A stretch of 64,000 nt of DNA from Dipteronia dyeriana (GCA_032871835.1 CM065301.1:10176413-10240412), one strand, 5' to 3'; numbered from the stretch's first letter, positions 24,830 through 37,095 are shown. Numbers and translations: made by a program. The notes: generated by a model from the letters alone, not told the origin.

Positions 24830-25780
24830 AGTTAATTGCATAAAAATCCCTTGATTATATGTAAAATTGCACACATATTCATGTTGTTTCTTTTATTACA
24901 TGGACCATTGTTAGACATAACATTTAATTAACATTAAGGTGTGATAAGTCCAAAATGCTCCTCAATTATAATCTAGGGCTGACATGGTGTGCCATTTGAG
25001 AAATTAATTTGTTAACCCAAACATTTATGTTTACAAATCTACCCAAAACCATTATTCAACATCCACGGTGAAACATGTTAAAAGAGGTTTACGCGGCCTC
25101 TTCCACAAGAAAGGGGAAGCACAATTCATTGCGCCACCAATTGCAAAGAGGAGGCACGATGCCTCCCCCATGTAGAGAAATCGGTTCCTCCCACTGCGAA
25201 GAGGAATCAACCTCCACCCCTAAAGGCACACGATGCCTCCATATTGAAAGGAGGCACGAGCCTCCTCCAACAAGTTTTGTTGTGGCAGTGGCAACAAAAG
25301 AGGTAGAAGATGAAGTGTTATGATAGACTTGTAATTTGTCAAAATTCGGATAGATTTATAATTATTGAAACATATGATGTTCCTTTAGCATTTAATATTT
25401 TTGTGTAAGAAGATTTCAAGTCGTTAGTTATAATTATTTTTTTTGAATATGCGTACAACTTCACATAAACTCATAGATTGTACGTTTGTACAATTAATCC
25501 TACATTATATAGTGTCATTGATGCTTTGAATGTTTCCTTGTGTGTAACAGACTCAATTGTTTGTTGTATCAAGCATCAATTTCGTCATTAGAAAAATTCT
25601 CGGTGACGTTGTCAATGATTTGTTGTCATTGAGTTATTTAAACATTTTTACCATTTTGATGTGGTTTATCTGTCATTAAAGTTAAACGCTTACGATGAGG
25701 GAGATCAATGTTAATTTTTGAAAAAGTTGTTTTCCTTTTTAATTAGGCAAACTTCTGGTAGATTTTGTGTAATACTTCCT
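24830..25780. repeat. Degenerate MULE-MITE-like repeat with GAGGAGG module
   Basis: The left part (TTAATTGCATAAAAATCC onward) resembles the TIRs of the elements at 52659 and 53951. The centre, 25085-25275, is GC-richer with repeated GAGGAGGCACGA/GATGCCTCC blocks in both orientations. This gives an 82-codon open frame at 25075-25323 whose proline/arginine-rich translation looks like repeat, not gene. A matching right TIR is not clear. Confidence 0.45.
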
Positions 25781-26972
25781 TTTTAATTATAATATATTTT
25801 AGATATAATCGAGCTTGAGAAATTTCTAAGATAAATGTGCATCATTTACCACCGATTCACGTTAGGCAGTGGTCTTTTTAAATTATAATTAAAGCAGCTT
25901 AAGTTTTAGAAGATATATATCTTCTTCTTTTTTAATACATGATCTGAGAAATTTATGGATTATTTTAATATGTTTGAGATTAACTTGTAACACGCATGAG
26001 GTTGAGAAATGACAAATACACCAATGATTGGAACTGAACATGTTCAATTAGCACTTCACCAAACATTAATTTCTTCCGTTAATTTGTAATAAAACAATAA
26101 TGATACCTGCATGGTATTGCATTTCTTTCCCTTAAATTCAAATTAACTTGTGATCACTAAACCATTATTATTACATGATAATCTATACTACCTTGTAAAA
26201 GGAATAATATTCCCTTATAAGGGAATTTATCGTGGCCCCAGAAATCAAATATGGGATAGATTTCGAGAGTACAAAACAGTCTTGTTATTTTCAATTGATA
26301 ATTGTCGGTTCTCGAGGATTTGTAGTTTGTTCATTTATAAAGCAATTTTGTAGCTTGTTTGTTTGGTCAGGCCGGTGGAAGAGATTTTATTTTACGTTAA
26401 AATAAAGAATCTTTTGGAAGAGAAATATATATAACTTGAAGGACAATATCATTTACCATATCCCATATATTTTTACCCAATTAATAAAAAAAATGTTAAA
26501 CAGTAGAAATTAAATGTGATATCCCACTTTTTTTTAATAGTTGAGATGAATCAATAAATTAAGTCAGAAATTTAAATAATTAGTATAGTATGACCCTTTT
26601 TTTAAACATGGTTAACGACGTCGACACATTTCCCACCTTTTTTTTCAATTTTCTTATAAAAGCCTAAAAATGATAACTTTTTTTTAATAATAATAATAAT
26701 AATCCGATAACTATTTTTTTACATGGTTTATTTAACTGTACAGAGAAGACATCCTAGAAGTTACTTGAACAATGATTAAAAGCAGACCCACGCATACACT
26801 GTATTAAAAGGTAAGCTCTAAGCTGCAATGAAAGTGAACCACCTTTGCATATTTTATATATATGAAAGCTTATTTATCGGATCCTTTTTCTTGTTGGGCT
26901 ATCAAAGAGATAATGTAAAGAGAAACTAATTTACATTAGCTAAGGCCACAAATCCACATTTAATCTTCCGAT
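25781..26972. other. AT-rich intergenic sequence
   Basis: No supported gene, RNA or bounded element. Open frames here lack domain signatures. Confidence 0.55.
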
Positions 26973-27188
26973 CAGTGTTATAGAAAGAGTTGGACACTAT
27001 TCGGACAGTAAAATAATCGATCAGAACTTTTTTAATTTTTATTATAACCAAATATTTATTGATTTTGACCGACTAAACGATAAACCATGTAATTAGGATA
27101 AACCATCTAATTAGAACAACAGACCATCAATTAGAGACTAGGGCCGATGTGGTGCCTATTCATCTAATTGGGGACTTTTGCAACACTG
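26973..27188. mobile_element. hAT MITE, family B (216 bp)
   Basis: It starts CAGTGTTATAGAAAG and ends CTTTTGCAACACTG, the family B termini of 5709-6710. Flanking octamers CTTCCGAT (26965-26972) and CTTCCAAT (27189-27196) match at 7 of 8. The interior is an AT-rich deletion form with GACCGACTA motifs. Confidence 0.85.
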
Positions 27189-27697
27189 CTTCCAATATCT
27201 ACCTCTACCAACCGTTCCCATCTCGATCTTATCAATAATTTAAATACTATCTTTAGCCTAACTAGCTTGATTTGATTGATGTTTCTTCAATTGCCCAAGT
27301 TTGTTTTATTTATTTATTATGGAAAGAGCGTTTGAATTTGAAACCTCAATCAGTTAATATTGAAAAGTATGTTTACCATCAGGTCTGCAACCACAAATTT
27401 GTCTCGTGTTTACCCAATTACCCTAAAAAAATTATTTGTTGCTCTATTGCCTGTTATACGGATACGGATCATAAAGCCAACAAAATGCAGAAATTATGAA
27501 TATAATTAAAAAAAAATCAATAAATTTTGAACTTAAGAAACTCTATGAATATCCCAGATATATATTTGGAAATTATTTAAATATATCTAACAAAGATTAT
27601 ATAGGTGATCAATAAAATACACATGTAGCAATAAAAAAATATATAAAATTTCAAAACTTTACACGGGAAAAAAAAAACCCTCCTCCATGGAGAGATT
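27189..27697. other. Intergenic DNA and 3' region of the SMR gene
   Basis: AT-rich. The stretch next to 27698 should contain the SMR 3' UTR. A 75-codon open frame at 27272-27499 has no recognisable domain. Confidence 0.5.
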
Positions 27698-28060
27698 TCA
27701 TAAACTCTTACATCTCTTCTTGACAGCCACCCAGGAAATCTCCGAGGAGTTGCTTGTTGATGTAAAATAGGATTCTACCTCCTCACGCCCAGTAGCTTCA
27801 AAGAATTCATGATCATGGTCAGGTTTTTTTCTCTTTCGATCATGAGAAAAGACTTGCACTGCTTTCTTTCTTGGTGTTGGTGGGCAGCTTTGAATGGTTG
27901 GTATCTTGTTCTCGCTTGAAGTTGGCGTTTTGCAGCTGTACTCTTCTTGATCAAGGTTGCTGTTCATCGATTCTTGAAGATGAGTTTGTGATGGTGTTTG
28001 GATCAGTTTTGGTAGATTTTGTGTAAGCAACTTATTGTTATTATCTTCTTCTTCAGACAT
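27698..28060 (-). CDS. SMR: SIAMESE-related (SMR) cyclin-dependent kinase inhibitor, 120 aa
   Basis: Single exon. The start is ATG at 28060 (MSEEEDNNN); upstream in-frame codons reach only a GTG. The family core is present: E39-E40 then CKTPTSSENKIP (43-54), followed by CPPTPRKK (59-66). A basic RKRKKPDHDH stretch could act as a nuclear signal. The C-terminal motif REEVESYF (92-99) and the basic end KKRCKSL also fit. SMR proteins are small plant-specific nuclear inhibitors that bind CDK-cyclin complexes and promote arrest or endoreduplication, often under stress or developmental signals. Length and motif order are normal for the family. Which SMR paralogue it is cannot be told from sequence alone. 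Confidence 0.93.
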   Translation of the reverse strand: MSEEEDNNNKLLTQNLPKLIQTPSQTHLQESMNSNLDQEEYSCKTPTSSENKIPTIQSCPPTPRKKAVQVFSHDRKRKKPDHDHEFFEATGREEVESYFTSTSNSSEISWVAVKKRCKSL

Positions 28061-28180
28061 GGAGATGATTATTATTAGTTTGGTGGACACTTGTCACTGT
28101 TGAGAATACAAGTTTGGAGGAAGAGAGAAGGCAAAGGAAAAATGAGAGAGAAATTCACAATTTGAAGTCAGCTTTGTGTC

Positions 28181-28194
28181 TTATATATTTAAAT
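28181..28194 (-). promoter_or_regulatory. TATA box of the SMR gene
   Basis: On the minus strand TTTAAATATATAA lies about 125 bases before the ATG, with a GA-rich leader between (28110-28155 read on +). Confidence 0.55.
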
Positions 28195-29160
28195 GTACAG
28201 TTCCTTATCTTCTTTAAAATGTACACGTGTTTTTGCACCTTCATTAATATATTAATTTCAGTGTTAGTTAAAATAATTTAATTATATAGATAAAATTGGA
28301 TGTTTTGAAATTTAATTATCAAGTTTTACCCTTTTAAAAAAAAATTCGAAATTCATAACTGAATTTTTTAAGATATATGTTAAACAATTTATATATAAAA
28401 TTTAAAAGAAATTAACATAATAAAGCATTCTTTTAATTAATCTTAATATTGAACATTTGAAAAACGGTTTCTAACCTTTGACAAATATAACTACAGATCG
28501 AATACTGACTTACATGAAAAGCAAAGAACCTGTCATGCACTTCTCAAGTCCAAATTGTCTAATATATTATTTTTCTTACAGTAAATAGATGTGACTTTGC
28601 ATAATTGAATTTATTCCATTTATGATACATTTAATGTGTTATTAATTTCTACTTTCCATTTTTATTTTTTTAAAAAATCTGCTTTCCTTCTCCTGTATGG
28701 CTGTATTTCAATTCTAAACTCAAAAAATAAAAATAAAAATCAACAATTATAATTCTATCATCTTTTTTAATGTTATGATTTTTTTTTTTAAGCTATGACA
28801 ATTATTTATAAATGAATGAATTTATTGAATTTCGCTTCTCCTGATGCTGCCTGGTCAGCGTAAGATGATACTGTGACCGTCTCTTATCTTCTCTCTCTTC
28901 ATCTGTCACTTCCAATTACTTCTCTCTCTTTCTCTTTCAATTTCTTGTCTGCATGTAGACTACTGGCATCGGATACCATTTTGATTTTGGACTTGGAATA
29001 TTATTTCCAAGATGATATATCCACATAGTATTCCCTAGCCCATTTCACATACATGCCATTTTCTTCTCTATTTCTTGTTCCACCAATCACAGCTGTTGAG
29101 CTTATAGAAATCATCCAATCAATTTCTTCCTAAACTTATAATATCAGTCTCAGTTTCAAT
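28195..29160. other. SMR upstream region and AT-rich intergenic DNA
   Basis: It contains an ACACGTGT G-box (28224-28231) on the SMR promoter side and a CT-rich stretch at 28875-28945. No other gene is supported. Confidence 0.5.
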
Positions 29161-29161
29161 T

Positions 29162-29560
29162 TCAAATTCCCAAATCTAATAGTTTATGCTTGTTAGGTTT
29201 TGTTCGTATTCTCAAGTGAATCCAATTGAACCAAATAAAACTCAACTGATGCAGAGTTTTCTGGAGACGTGAGATAACGTTTGAAAATATGTGTTTGAGG
29301 GAGGTTTGAAGACCGAAGAAGAACTGAAGAAACGGATTCCGAAAGAAACCGCGACATGGACCGCAGTGCGGACAAGCGCATAGACCGCAGCATAGGGAGC
29401 AATCAACTCCAGTGAGATCAACGCGGTGTAGACCACGGCGGAGGTAAAGGCACCAACAATGGTATTCTGAGTTGTGGACTTTAGTGACATTCCGCGGTAT
29501 AGGGCGCGGGTGGCCACTTGCGACCCAGGCCGCGGTAGTAGCAGATTTTGTCCAGATCAA
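29162..29560 (-). other. GC-richer segment with a hydrophobic open frame, unidentified
   Basis: About 29330-29540 is clearly GC-richer than its surroundings and repeats ACCGC(A/G)G motifs. In one minus frame (29242-29517, GTG-initiated) it encodes a hydrophobic stretch (AVVYTALISLELIAPY, then ALVRTAVHVAVSF), compatible with membrane helices. A second overlapping frame (29162-29560) is cysteine-rich. I recognise neither. It ends where an LTR begins, so it may be a truncated gene fragment or part of a retroelement. Confidence 0.3.
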
Positions 29561-29563
29561 GAA

Positions 29564-30307
29564 TGTTATGCGAAAATAGGAAAAGTTTTCTTCTGAAAGT
29601 TCTTGTACTTATCAAAAAAAAAAGTTAGTTTTCATAGGAAAGTCATGTACTTGAAGTAAAAGGATTTCTCCTTAACAAAAAGACTTGTCATAAATAGAAA
29701 ATAATATTTATATGGAACAAGTAATTATTGTACGTTTAGGAGTAAGATTTTCTTTTACCTTAAACTCCCTATAACCGGTATAAATAGACCTTGTAGTTAG
29801 GTTATTTTATGTGGAGTTAAAGAAACACCATATAACATCATAGAGTAGTGACATCTGAGTGAGAGACATCCGAGTGAAAGACCCATAGAAATATCCGGTG
29901 AGGGATCTAAGGAAATATTAATGGATCAAGTTAGAGATTCGTGGGTGATATTCAGGGGAGACCCATGGATATTGGGGTTTCTTGTGAGCGTTGTGAGCTG
30001 AGAGTCATGATGTAAAGCTCGGTTGTCAGCTTGGGAACTTGGTAAGGCTCTGTGGTTTGGGGTTTATGTGTGAGAGAGAATCCTGGAGTATATGGTTGTA
30101 ATAATTTATCATATAGTGAAACTTTTTCTATCATCCTGATGGTCTGTGGTTTTTTACCCCGATTTAGGTTTTCCACGTATATTCTATGTTGTGATTAATT
30201 TATTTTCTCTCATCTATTTTTCTGTTATAGACGTTATTAATTGCTATGAGTTATGGACGTATATTAGACATGACGATTCCGTGATCATCTGTTTAAAATC
30301 CCTAACA
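29564..30307 (+). mobile_element. Solo LTR, probably Copia-type
   Basis: It starts TGTTATGCG and ends CCTAACA, giving the TGTTA...TAACA inverted ends of LTRs. A TATA box, TATAAATAG, is at 29779-29787. Near the 3' end is the sequence GGTTTTCCACGTATATTCT, followed by a T-rich stretch, as in many Copia LTRs. There is no adjacent primer-binding site, internal coding sequence or second LTR. The 5-bp flanks do not match, so one end may be displaced. Confidence 0.6.
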
Positions 30308-30377
30308 ATGTTGAGGCGATTATTAGAACAACCTTAAAGTTATGTAATTTTACGTACAAAGTGCAAGGTATATAAGC

Positions 30378-30796
30378 CAGTGGTGTTGCAAAAAGCGTTG
30401 GGGCAGTAGTCGGACAACGACCTCCTACCTAGTGCATAGTCAAGGACTAGTCGGGGATTAGGTGGTTGGTCAGAAGTCGACTGGCGATAGGTTGGCGGTC
30501 GGTTGGTCGAAATTGTTTTACTATATTTTTTTTTTGTTATAATTGAGTAATTGTTTCTACTATTTCATATATTGAACCTCAAATTGAAAATAAATTTCCA
30601 AAAAACTCAATATTGTGAATTAAAATTCATAAACAATTAAACAAGATCTATAAAAAAAAACTCAATCAAATTCTAAAAAGTTAATAAAAAAGTCAACATA
30701 GTCAGTCAGCGGTGACTAATCATTGACTTTGACCGACTAGATCAACCAGACAGTAAACCTCCTAGTCGAGGCGGCGGACCACCGACTAGGTAACAC
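30378..30796. mobile_element. hAT MITE, family B (diverged copy)
   Basis: It begins CAGTGGTGTTGCAAAAAG and ends GGTAACAC, a worn version of the family B termini, with interior GTCGG/GACTAG motifs like those of 5709-6710. Flanks ATATAAGC and TTATAAGG agree at 6 of 8. Confidence 0.65.
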
Positions 30797-31665
30797 TTAT
30801 AAGGAGATTGAGGTTGTTATTGATTTTATTTTTTTGAACTCACGATTTGAATGATAGAGGAGTAAAACACACTAAACTAATCTCCTCTGGTAAGTCCTGA
30901 TGACTGGTGAAGGTGAGTGCAGAAAATATAGAGGAGATAGTTTTAGAGGAGCGAAACCAGATATTAAATGTCTTGGAAGGTCCCTGGTCGACCGGACGGA
31001 TGGAATGTATATGACTATATGTCTATATGTGCAGTTAGCATAATAGTACACGCAAGACAAATTCATATGCAATGAAAATGTTTTCAATGCATGTATCATC
31101 ACTCACTCGTCAGGTAATGGTGAACCTTTAATGTGTTTTTGAATTCGATTATTAATAATGTTCGGACACTTTTTTATTTAAAAAAATTATAATATTCAGG
31201 GTTTATGGAAAAGGAATAGATTCGAACCACAAACTCATAGTATACGTATCAGGATAAACCACATCTTATTTAATAATGTTATAACACTTAATATTTATAA
31301 GTTAGTGAACGTGATATAAACCACATCTTGTCTAATAATGTTCTGACACTTGATATTTATAAATTATAAGTTAGTAAAGTTGATACGAGTATAAGTGTAT
31401 AACTCGAAGTCTCGACTCTAATCATGATTTCATTGATATGAATAAAAATTCACAATTTTAGATGAGAAAGATTATCATTCGACCTTCTCATCTTGCATCA
31501 ATAATTTTTCTCTTTTAGCCTTTGAATTTAAAAATCAGCCCAACCCACCATCAGTTGGGCCTTGGTGACCACTTAAATTGCCTAGACATGAAATATATGC
31601 ATAGGGATAACAAAAAGAAACAAATCAATAAAGACCACATCCACACACTTTACAGTTTACACTAA
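30797..31665. other. Intergenic DNA with degenerate minus-strand SINE-like segments
   Basis: Around 31195-31265 a reverse-strand B-box-like GGTTCGAATCTATTCC is visible with an associated A-box-like region. A near-duplicate of AACCACATCTT and TAATAATGTT lies within 31255-31350. No gene is supported. Confidence 0.45.
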
Positions 31666-32100
31666 GGTGGTGTTTGGTTACCATAGTGGAATAAGAATTA
31701 GAATAGTAATAAGAATAAGAATTGGAATGGAAAGGAATGAAAATCTGATTTTTTTGTTTGGGCGGGACTTTAGAATCAATATTTGAATCAGTAATATTTT
31801 GTTTGGTTAACAACTGAATGGAATGGAATCAAATGTATTTTGACCAAAATACCCCTAATTACAAAACATTTATAAATATAATAATAATAAAATATGAAAG
31901 TATATATAATATTATATTATATATATTATATTATTATAATGATAATATTTATTATTATAGAAAATATAATATATATTTTGGATAATAATAATAAATTATA
32001 AAAGTATAAATTATATAGTATATATATATAATATTTATTATTTATTATTTTGTATAATATAATATATATAATATATAATGTATAATACATATATAATATC

Positions 32101-33094
32101 ATTGACTGTGAGTTTTGGATCGTGTAGGGTTGATCACGCGTCTAACAGGTTTTGCTAATTGTCGAAGATGTTATGGAGAAAATAGGAAAAAAAAAAATAT
32201 GCACACATGAGTTGACGTGGTAAAACCCCAGGTGGAGAAACATCTACGGTTATCGGTGACGGCGAAAAGAATCCACTATAATATAATGATTACACACTCA
32301 ATCTCTTCTTTTTGGCGTATCTCTATCTTTTTTGTGTATCTTTTCTACAGGTAGTTATTTATGTCTCTGTCCGTATCTTTTTTCATATATATCTTTTTTA
32401 TAATGAGATTATGGGTCTATTTATATGTACATGGAACCTTAATACTTGATATACAAATAAGAAAATGTGGTAGTGTTTGATTAAGACTGGTTACTTGTTG
32501 AAGTCGTATTTGTCCTCTTTCCTGTTTCGGATATCGTGTGCATTGAAGTAGAATCTTTGTAGGATTCTAGTTGAATAGTCTGTTTATGACTTATTTCCTG
32601 ATCGGTGTGCAGTCTTCTAGAAAAACAGATTTGTTGCTTGATTTGGACTCGTTTCCTGTTTGGTGTTTATCCTTCTGGAAGCTTTGAGTTCTTTCTTGAA
32701 TAGACTTCTCTAATGCTGGAGAGAAAATAAGGATATTTCCTTATTGAAGTATGATTCTAGATTCTTTGTTTAAGTAAGACAATTTTTCTTCGTCATTGAG
32801 TTGTAGTTGCCTTTAATGTCCCTCACGCGTTGTTCAACTGACAAATTGTCTAATCCCAACCAAACTTCTTTTGTCCCGATCGAATGGTCCCGACTAAGTC
32901 GTTTCTACCCGATCGACTAGTTTTTCCGATCAGGTTATTTGTACCCGATCGGTTAGCTTCCCCGACCATTTTGGGTAATCTCGACTTGGTCTTGAGGTCA
33001 TCTATTAATTGCTTGGGTTAATCTTCCCTTATTGACTTTTACGACGTGTCATATATAATCATGCTGACTTGTCATACTATTAAAAAATCCTTAT

Positions 33095-33098
<4 letters not shown>
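32101..33098 (+). mobile_element. LTR-like insertion (probable solo LTR)
   Basis: A GC-richer block abruptly interrupts AT-rich DNA. From 32169 it starts TGTTATGGAGAAAATAGG, close to the start of the LTR at 29564, and it ends CCTTATAACA at 33098. It contains ATGCACACATGAGTTGACGT and ACGTGGTAAAACCCC-type sequence familiar from plant LTRs. The left boundary (32101 or 32169) is uncertain. No internal retrotransposon domain is present. Confidence 0.55.

Positions 33099-33099
<1 letters not shown>

Positions 33100-33159
<60 letters not shown>
33100..33159. repeat. (TA)n microsatellite
   Basis: About 29 TA units directly abut the right end of the LTR-like insert. Confidence 0.95.
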
Positions 33160-33161
<2 letters not shown>

Positions 33162-34099
33162 AAAATATAATATAAAAGTATAAATAATCACATATATATA
33201 TATATATATATAAATTATGTATAATATAATATAATAGATAATATAAGATATGCAACAATAATATATAATATTTATAATAATATATATATTATAAATATCA
33301 TACTATTATATTATTTTTGAAAGCGAGGGTTTTTTTAGAATAGAGTTGGGATATAGAAGGTTATTTTTAGAAGAAAAAATGTGGTAATGGAATGGAATGA
33401 GCTTTCTATTGGTTTTTGGATAGAATGTCCATTACAATAAAATGGTAAAATCTTCGTTCCATGGAATGCTCATTCAATTGTAATTTAACAAACCAAACAA
33501 ATAGAATAAATTTATTTTCATTCTATTCCATTCAACCAAACACCACATAAGAATCGTTCACATACTTATATTTATGGTATAAAGATAGGAATATAAAATA
33601 TGCATGATGGGTAATTGGGTAATTGGGTATGTTGGATTTTTCTTATATATATTTGGTTTTGTGGACTTTTTTTTTCTTAAGAAAGCGTATCTTGACAATT
33701 AAGTGAACTCACTCAATAAAAAATAAATAAACCACACATAAGTTAAAAGAGTTTCATTTTTGTTGAAAATTAAACGAAAAGTGAACTTGTCAACCTACCA
33801 CCGTACCACGTAAGTTAAGTCAACGAGTCAAAGTTGAAAGATATGACGTGGAGCTGGAGCCTCTCTCAATTGGCTAGCACAGTGGTTGTGTGGATAACAA
33901 ACAATAGGTGTAAAATTGTTGTTCAGGGTGTCCGGGATAGAATAGAATTGACGTGTCGGTTAACTTGTCGCCTGAAAACCATAATAAAGGTGATTAAAAT
34001 AATAATAAATTTTAAAATAAGATTGAAACGTTATTTAATATATGAGTTGTGGGGTAGAATGGTTTTTTTTTTAAGGATATTTATCTATCGATTTATCTA

Positions 34100-35175
34100 G
34101 ACTTTGAGTGATAACGGGTCGGATTGGATCGAATCAGAGGTACTTATATTTAAAATCAGATTTGTATGAGTTACCCCAAACTAGATTCGTGCCTGGAATG
34201 GGTTTTCGTTTTCCGTCCCAAATGGCCAAACTCAGAGCGGGTCCTGACTATTCTAAAACCATTGAACGAAATCTAAAAAATGTGCCCATATCGACAAAAT
34301 CATCCCCACTCCGATTGACGTTTTTTTTGTTGGTGGAGAAGAAATGGGGAATATATATATAGGTAAAAGTTGACATGACAATATAAAACTAAACAAAAAA
34401 TAGGTTTTGTATCAGAATAATACGAATTGGGTCAGGTTCTAATTTTTTTTGGTATTGTTTGAGTTTTTTTTTTTTTTTTTTTTTTAACAACTTAACCCAT
34501 AACAACTCACGTCATATGTTTGAGCTGCTTGACATGATGGGCCTAGGGCGGGCGCCCACCCTTGACCCACCTCAAGGCCACCCCTGACCAAACCCGGTCC
34601 GAAATAATCCGTTTCATTTTAAAATAAAAAAATAAGAATTCTCAAGCCATTAAATCTACAAATTATTTTACCATACTATTTAATTTAAGACATTGATATA
34701 AATTATAACATTCAATTAAATTTTAAAATATATTTAAATTAATATATACATATATACAAAAAAAAAATCTGTTTTACTGCAAATTTAAATATACACTTAA
34801 ACAACAAACATGCACGGTAGAAAAATATTTTAATGTACACATAAAATTCATACATAAACTTAAATTTAATTGAACACAACATCTAAGTTTAATAAACTTT
34901 AAATTCAAACATAAAATGCAATTAGGTAAAGAGACAAAAGAATTAAAGATTTGCTTTTCCCTTTATATTTTTTTAAATAATTATATAAACACTGGATCAA
35001 ACGGGTAGGTTCGGGCATAAGAGGTTGACCCATACCCAACCCGATAAAAACTGGGTCAATAAAAGTTTGACCCATACCCGATGAATCCCTGTTTTAAGTG
35101 TTCCAAACTCGTCCCGAACGGATTAGAGTCCCGCCGATTTGGGGCGAATAGGGCATTTTTGCTACACCTAATCTA
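34100..35175. repeat. Unclassified repeat with GGGTC/GACCC-rich flanks
   Basis: Both flanks (34100-34260, 34990-35170) carry CGGGTCGG/GACCC-type motifs and the middle is AT-rich, the same layout as the hAT-like elements elsewhere. The right end TTTTTGCTACACCTA resembles one common plant hAT terminus, but no matching left end was found. Short open frames 33834-34100 and 34108-34362 are judged spurious. Confidence 0.4.
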
Positions 35176-36505
35176 GACCAGGTATTTTTGTTTGAAACTT
35201 TATGGACTTGATTGGATTCGAGTCATTGACTTGAGAGTCATTTATCCAAATCTTAAACTCGTATATCTATTAATTGAGCTATGTTCATAGGGATAGCATG
35301 GTTGCACATGCCTAATGAGCCGTCCTTCACGTTAAATCTTTTATTTGTCGGTTAATCACAACATAAATTGGATTCTATCCGTCTTAAACCATACCATACT
35401 CATACTCAATCCAAAATGATTTTTTTTTTTAATAAAATAAAGTATTACTCTTTAAAAAAAAAATACAGTAATACTTCCATAGCAATTAGATTTTGGAATA
35501 AATATTTTTGAGAGAATTTTCTCCTTGTATCTTTTAGGATCTTATGATATTTAATTACTTACACGACTATTGTATCTTTATTTTTTTAGAAAGAAAAAAA
35601 AAACAAGATAGGATACTATTCAAATATAATCCAAATTCTCCATCAAAACTTTTAAAATAAATAATTAATAAGAGATTTCACATGCCAAGCTAGTTAAAAA
35701 ATTTGACCCCATTAAGCCCAAGATGAAAATATCAAAGAAGCACAAGAGAGTCTTCGTGTTTGTTGGTTAATCTTTCTACTGTCTCAAAAGCTCTAGAAAC
35801 GTCTATTTAAATTTGTTAGAGTTGTTTAGGGATGTGTTTATCCAAATAACCCTATATATTTTTTTTTTAAAACAAAACCAACCAAACCACTATATATATA
35901 TTTTTTCAAAAATTATATTTCTTACATATCTTTATAAATAGATTTTTACCGATATAAGTTTTTCAAAAACCTAACCAAACAAGCTCTTCTCAATCCTTAA
36001 GCAAATTACTAACGAACAAATTGCTTTATCAGTAGACAAATGATCGTTGAATTAAAGTAAAAATGAAAAATAAAAATTAGAGAGAGGGTTTTTTTTTTCC
36101 AATTTTTTTTAACTATTACAATATTTCAAAATCGGACGGAATGACATGATTGACGAAACATGAAAGGGGGCCGACAAGGCAATGGGCCCCAAAAAAATAA
36201 AGAATTTAATATAGAATTTTACTTTGGTCTCATAAAATATGGTCTTTTACCGCATTAGTCCCCAAACAAAATTTGTTGGCTTCATCCTTTCAAGTTTCAA
36301 ACGTACAACCTCATAAATGTAGATATAATGAGTTTACCACTGAACAAACATCATCTTGTCAATCCAGATCTATTTAATAAATATAGAATATGAATGACAT
36401 TTGTTATATATCACCAAACATACAAATTCACGAATATTAATATCCTGAACAGGCAGAAAAACAATCAAAGGCAGAAAAATATTTTTTTTCCTTAAAATGG
36501 TATAT
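35176..36505. other. AT-rich intergenic sequence with SINE-like remnants
   Basis: Minus-strand SINE-like tRNA-box remnants may lie near 35205-35285 and 36290-36365. No gene is supported. Confidence 0.4.
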
Positions 36506-36668
36506 ATCCAAATTCATATGAGATTTGGATCCTCTAATCTTTTTTCTGATATTTTTAAAACATGTGATTGGTTGTTGGTAAAGTGGTTGTGGAAACCAAT
36601 CACATCTTAACTACACTAAAATGAGGTTATGAAAAAGTTCAGATCGGTAGAAGATCCAAATTCATATG
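36506..36668. mobile_element. Small MITE with hairpin structure
   Basis: GATTTGGATCCTCTA (left) pairs with TAGAAGATCCAAAT (right). A second inner pair, TGTGATTGG and CCAATCACA, surrounds the centre. The whole is flanked by a 15-bp direct repeat, ATCCAAATTCATATG (36506-36520 and 36654-36668). It can fold into one long hairpin. Confidence 0.6.
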
Positions 36669-37095
36669 TGACATTTATTACATTAAGTTGATGAATTTTG
36701 GGCATTAACATACATCTTATGTTGTATACGTTTTCGTGAACCGAACAATTGAAAAAGCTGATGAGATAGTTGTTGTTGCTTTATATATAAAAACCGTTCA
36801 TGTGTGTATACACAACATTTACACCTTATAGTCATGTGCCAAATTTCTTCATTAATGCAACATTATTGAACACTAAGTTAGCCCCAATAACCCCAAAAGT
36901 AACTTGCATTACACCTAATATACTTCTTGCCTGCCTGCCTACAGCTTGTATTAGCTGCCCTTAATTTGTGGGGCACATTGACTCCCCATGTGGAAGCTTC
37001 ACAAGAATTAGCTGGATATTATATATATTATGCATGTAATAATGTACAAAGTTAAATAAATTTAAAAATAAAGTTTTTAATTAATTGAATTATTA
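36669..37095. other. Intergenic DNA and 3' region of the PLATZ gene
   Basis: AT-rich. The end next to 37096 should contain the PLATZ 3' UTR. No other gene is seen. Confidence 0.5.

Larger units (their letters stand above)
31666..33547. mobile_element. PIF/Harbinger-like MITE split by an LTR-like insertion
   Basis: The left end GGTGGTGTTTGGTTACC and right end AACCAAACACCACA are inverted copies, and both sides carry a TAA triplet (31663-31665, 33548-33550), the usual 3-bp duplication of this superfamily. Subterminal AATGGAATGGAAT/ATTCTATTCCATTC blocks also pair. The middle contains AT-rich sequence and the LTR-like insert at 32101-33098. Confidence 0.7.

Noticed and set aside
25075..25323. 82-codon frame with PPP/CREI motifs
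   Set aside because: It is built from the GAGGAGGCACGA repeat module and lacks any family resemblance.
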